Below, piece by piece: positions 6,050 through 6,440 of a DNA stretch of 6,440 nt (positions within the stretch are counted from its first letter, which is position 1; each line of letters starts with the position of its first letter). Source of the stretch: Rhodoferax sp. (GTDB lineage: Bacteria > Pseudomonadota > Gammaproteobacteria > Burkholderiales > Burkholderiaceae_C). Below the pieces are notes generated by a model. That model was not told the origin of the DNA and ran no database searches. It was given only the letters and a program-made list of their open reading frames with translations. Location: positions 1 through 6,440 of the forward strand of contig JARXAU010000069.1 in the NCBI GenBank assembly GCA_029865675.1, in the 5' to 3' direction. A program made the translations under genes and the position numbers.

Positions 6050-6086
6050 AAAAAAAGGGGTTCAAGCCGTTTGGTTGAACCCCTTT
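6050..6086 (-). terminator. Strong hairpin terminator between convergent genes
   Basis: AAAGGGGTTCAA (6054-6065) and TTGAACCCCTTT (6075-6086) form a perfect 12-base-pair stem with a 9-base loop. On the minus strand the stem runs directly into a T-run (complement of A6050-6056), the canonical Rho-independent arrangement for the gene ending at 6135. On the plus strand only the three T of the stem itself are present, followed by GGTCG, so termination of the cysA transcript from this hairpin is expected to be weaker but possible. Confidence 0.85.
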
Positions 6087-6096
6087 GGTCGCTCCA

Positions 6097-6110
6097 GCGC
6101 CCCCTGGCGC
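6097..6110. other. Short GC hairpin in the convergent spacer
   Basis: GCGCC (6097-6101) and GGCGC (6106-6110) can pair around CCCT. There is no T-run on either side, so I do not call it a terminator; it may add to the structure of the 3' end of either transcript. Confidence 0.2.
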
Positions 6111-6134
6111 GCGGCGCGGACGGTATGAAACCGC

Positions 6135-6440
6135 TTACTTGGTAGACGCTTCCCACACTGCGTGTGAGTAAGCCGCTTTGCCCGGGTCTTTCTTGATCAC
6201 GGGCGAGCTGCCGCTGGACAAGAGCACTTTGACGGTGCGCTCATAGGCGGCGGGTTCCAGGTAGCCCATCTTGGCGGTGCTAGCGGTGGTGATCAGCTTA
6301 GCCACGTTTTCCATCTGGCGCTTTTGCACGGCTTCGTTGGCGCTGCCCGAGGTGTCGGCTTTGACCACGATTTTGGCGGCTTCAGCTGGGTTTTTCACTG
6401 CGTCGTTCCAGCCCTTGAAGCTGGCTTTGAGGAACTTGGC
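6135..6440 (-). CDS. NitT/TauT-family (NMT1/SsuA-like) ABC substrate-binding protein, C-terminal part
   Basis: Only the last 101 residues are in the window. The reading frame stays open to base 6440, so the gene continues beyond it; the GTG at 6396-6398 is an internal valine codon, not a start. The segment begins AKFLKASFKGWNDAVKNPAE and ends in SHAVWEASTK. The FLKASFKGW...NP-EAA pattern followed by a helical C-terminus is characteristic of periplasmic binding proteins of the nitrate/sulfonate/taurine/thiamine-precursor group (NMT1/THI5-like fold). The ligand cannot be told from this part. The gene converges on cysA and has its own terminator, so it is a separate transcription unit. A sulfonate role would fit a sulfur neighbourhood, but nothing visible proves it. 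Confidence 0.75.
   Translation of the reverse strand, partial: AKFLKASFKGWNDAVKNPAEAAKIVVKADTSGSANEAVQKRQMENVAKLITTASTAKMGYLEPAAYERTVKVLLSSGSSPVIKKDPGKAAYSHAVWEASTK

Noticed and set aside
1..6440. Mobile elements, CRISPR arrays, tRNA or rRNA genes
   Set aside because: I saw no transposase, regularly spaced repeats, target-site duplications or tRNA cloverleaf sequence on either strand.

Overview
The window is GC-rich, densely coding DNA. It most likely comes from a beta-proteobacterium of the Burkholderiales, with a Comamonadaceae-like genus (Acidovorax, Rhodoferax or Polaromonas type) as my best guess. That guess rests on codon and GC character, on the protein sequences, and on the sulfate-uptake gene order. 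It is an inference from pattern recognition, not a search result.

Layout: (1) 36-812 (+), a crotonase/enoyl-CoA hydratase-family protein. (2) 813-1011, an AT-rich regulatory gap with a probable promoter and a long hairpin that would bury the ribosome binding site of the next gene. (3) 1012-6021 (+), a five-gene run encoding a complete sulfate/thiosulfate ABC importer: a sulfate-type binding protein (Sbp), a second, CysP-like binding protein, the permeases CysT and CysW, and the ATPase CysA. (4) 6022-6134, an intergenic spacer with a strong hairpin terminator. (5) 6135-6440 (-), the C-terminal end of a convergent NitT/TauT (NMT1/SsuA-like) substrate-binding protein, cut by the window edge.

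How the genes work together: the two periplasmic proteins capture sulfur oxyanions and deliver them to one CysT-CysW membrane channel powered by CysA on the inner face. The last three genes are spaced 0, 2 and 17 bases from their upstream neighbours, as expected for co-transcribed and partly translationally coupled genes. Sbp and the second binding protein are separated by 86 bases containing a small GC hairpin, which may set different expression levels for the parts. The two binding proteins differ at the positions that contact sulfate in the known enteric Sbp. The first keeps every sulfate contact I could place. The second has the CysP (thiosulfate-type) pattern plus one further change.

The window is mainly a conventional sulfur-uptake locus; I found no sign of a wholly new multi-gene system. 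The least expected signals are the SD-sequestering hairpin in the leader of sbp, the altered anion pocket of the second binding protein, and the loss of one of the two classical catalytic glutamates in the crotonase-family protein.
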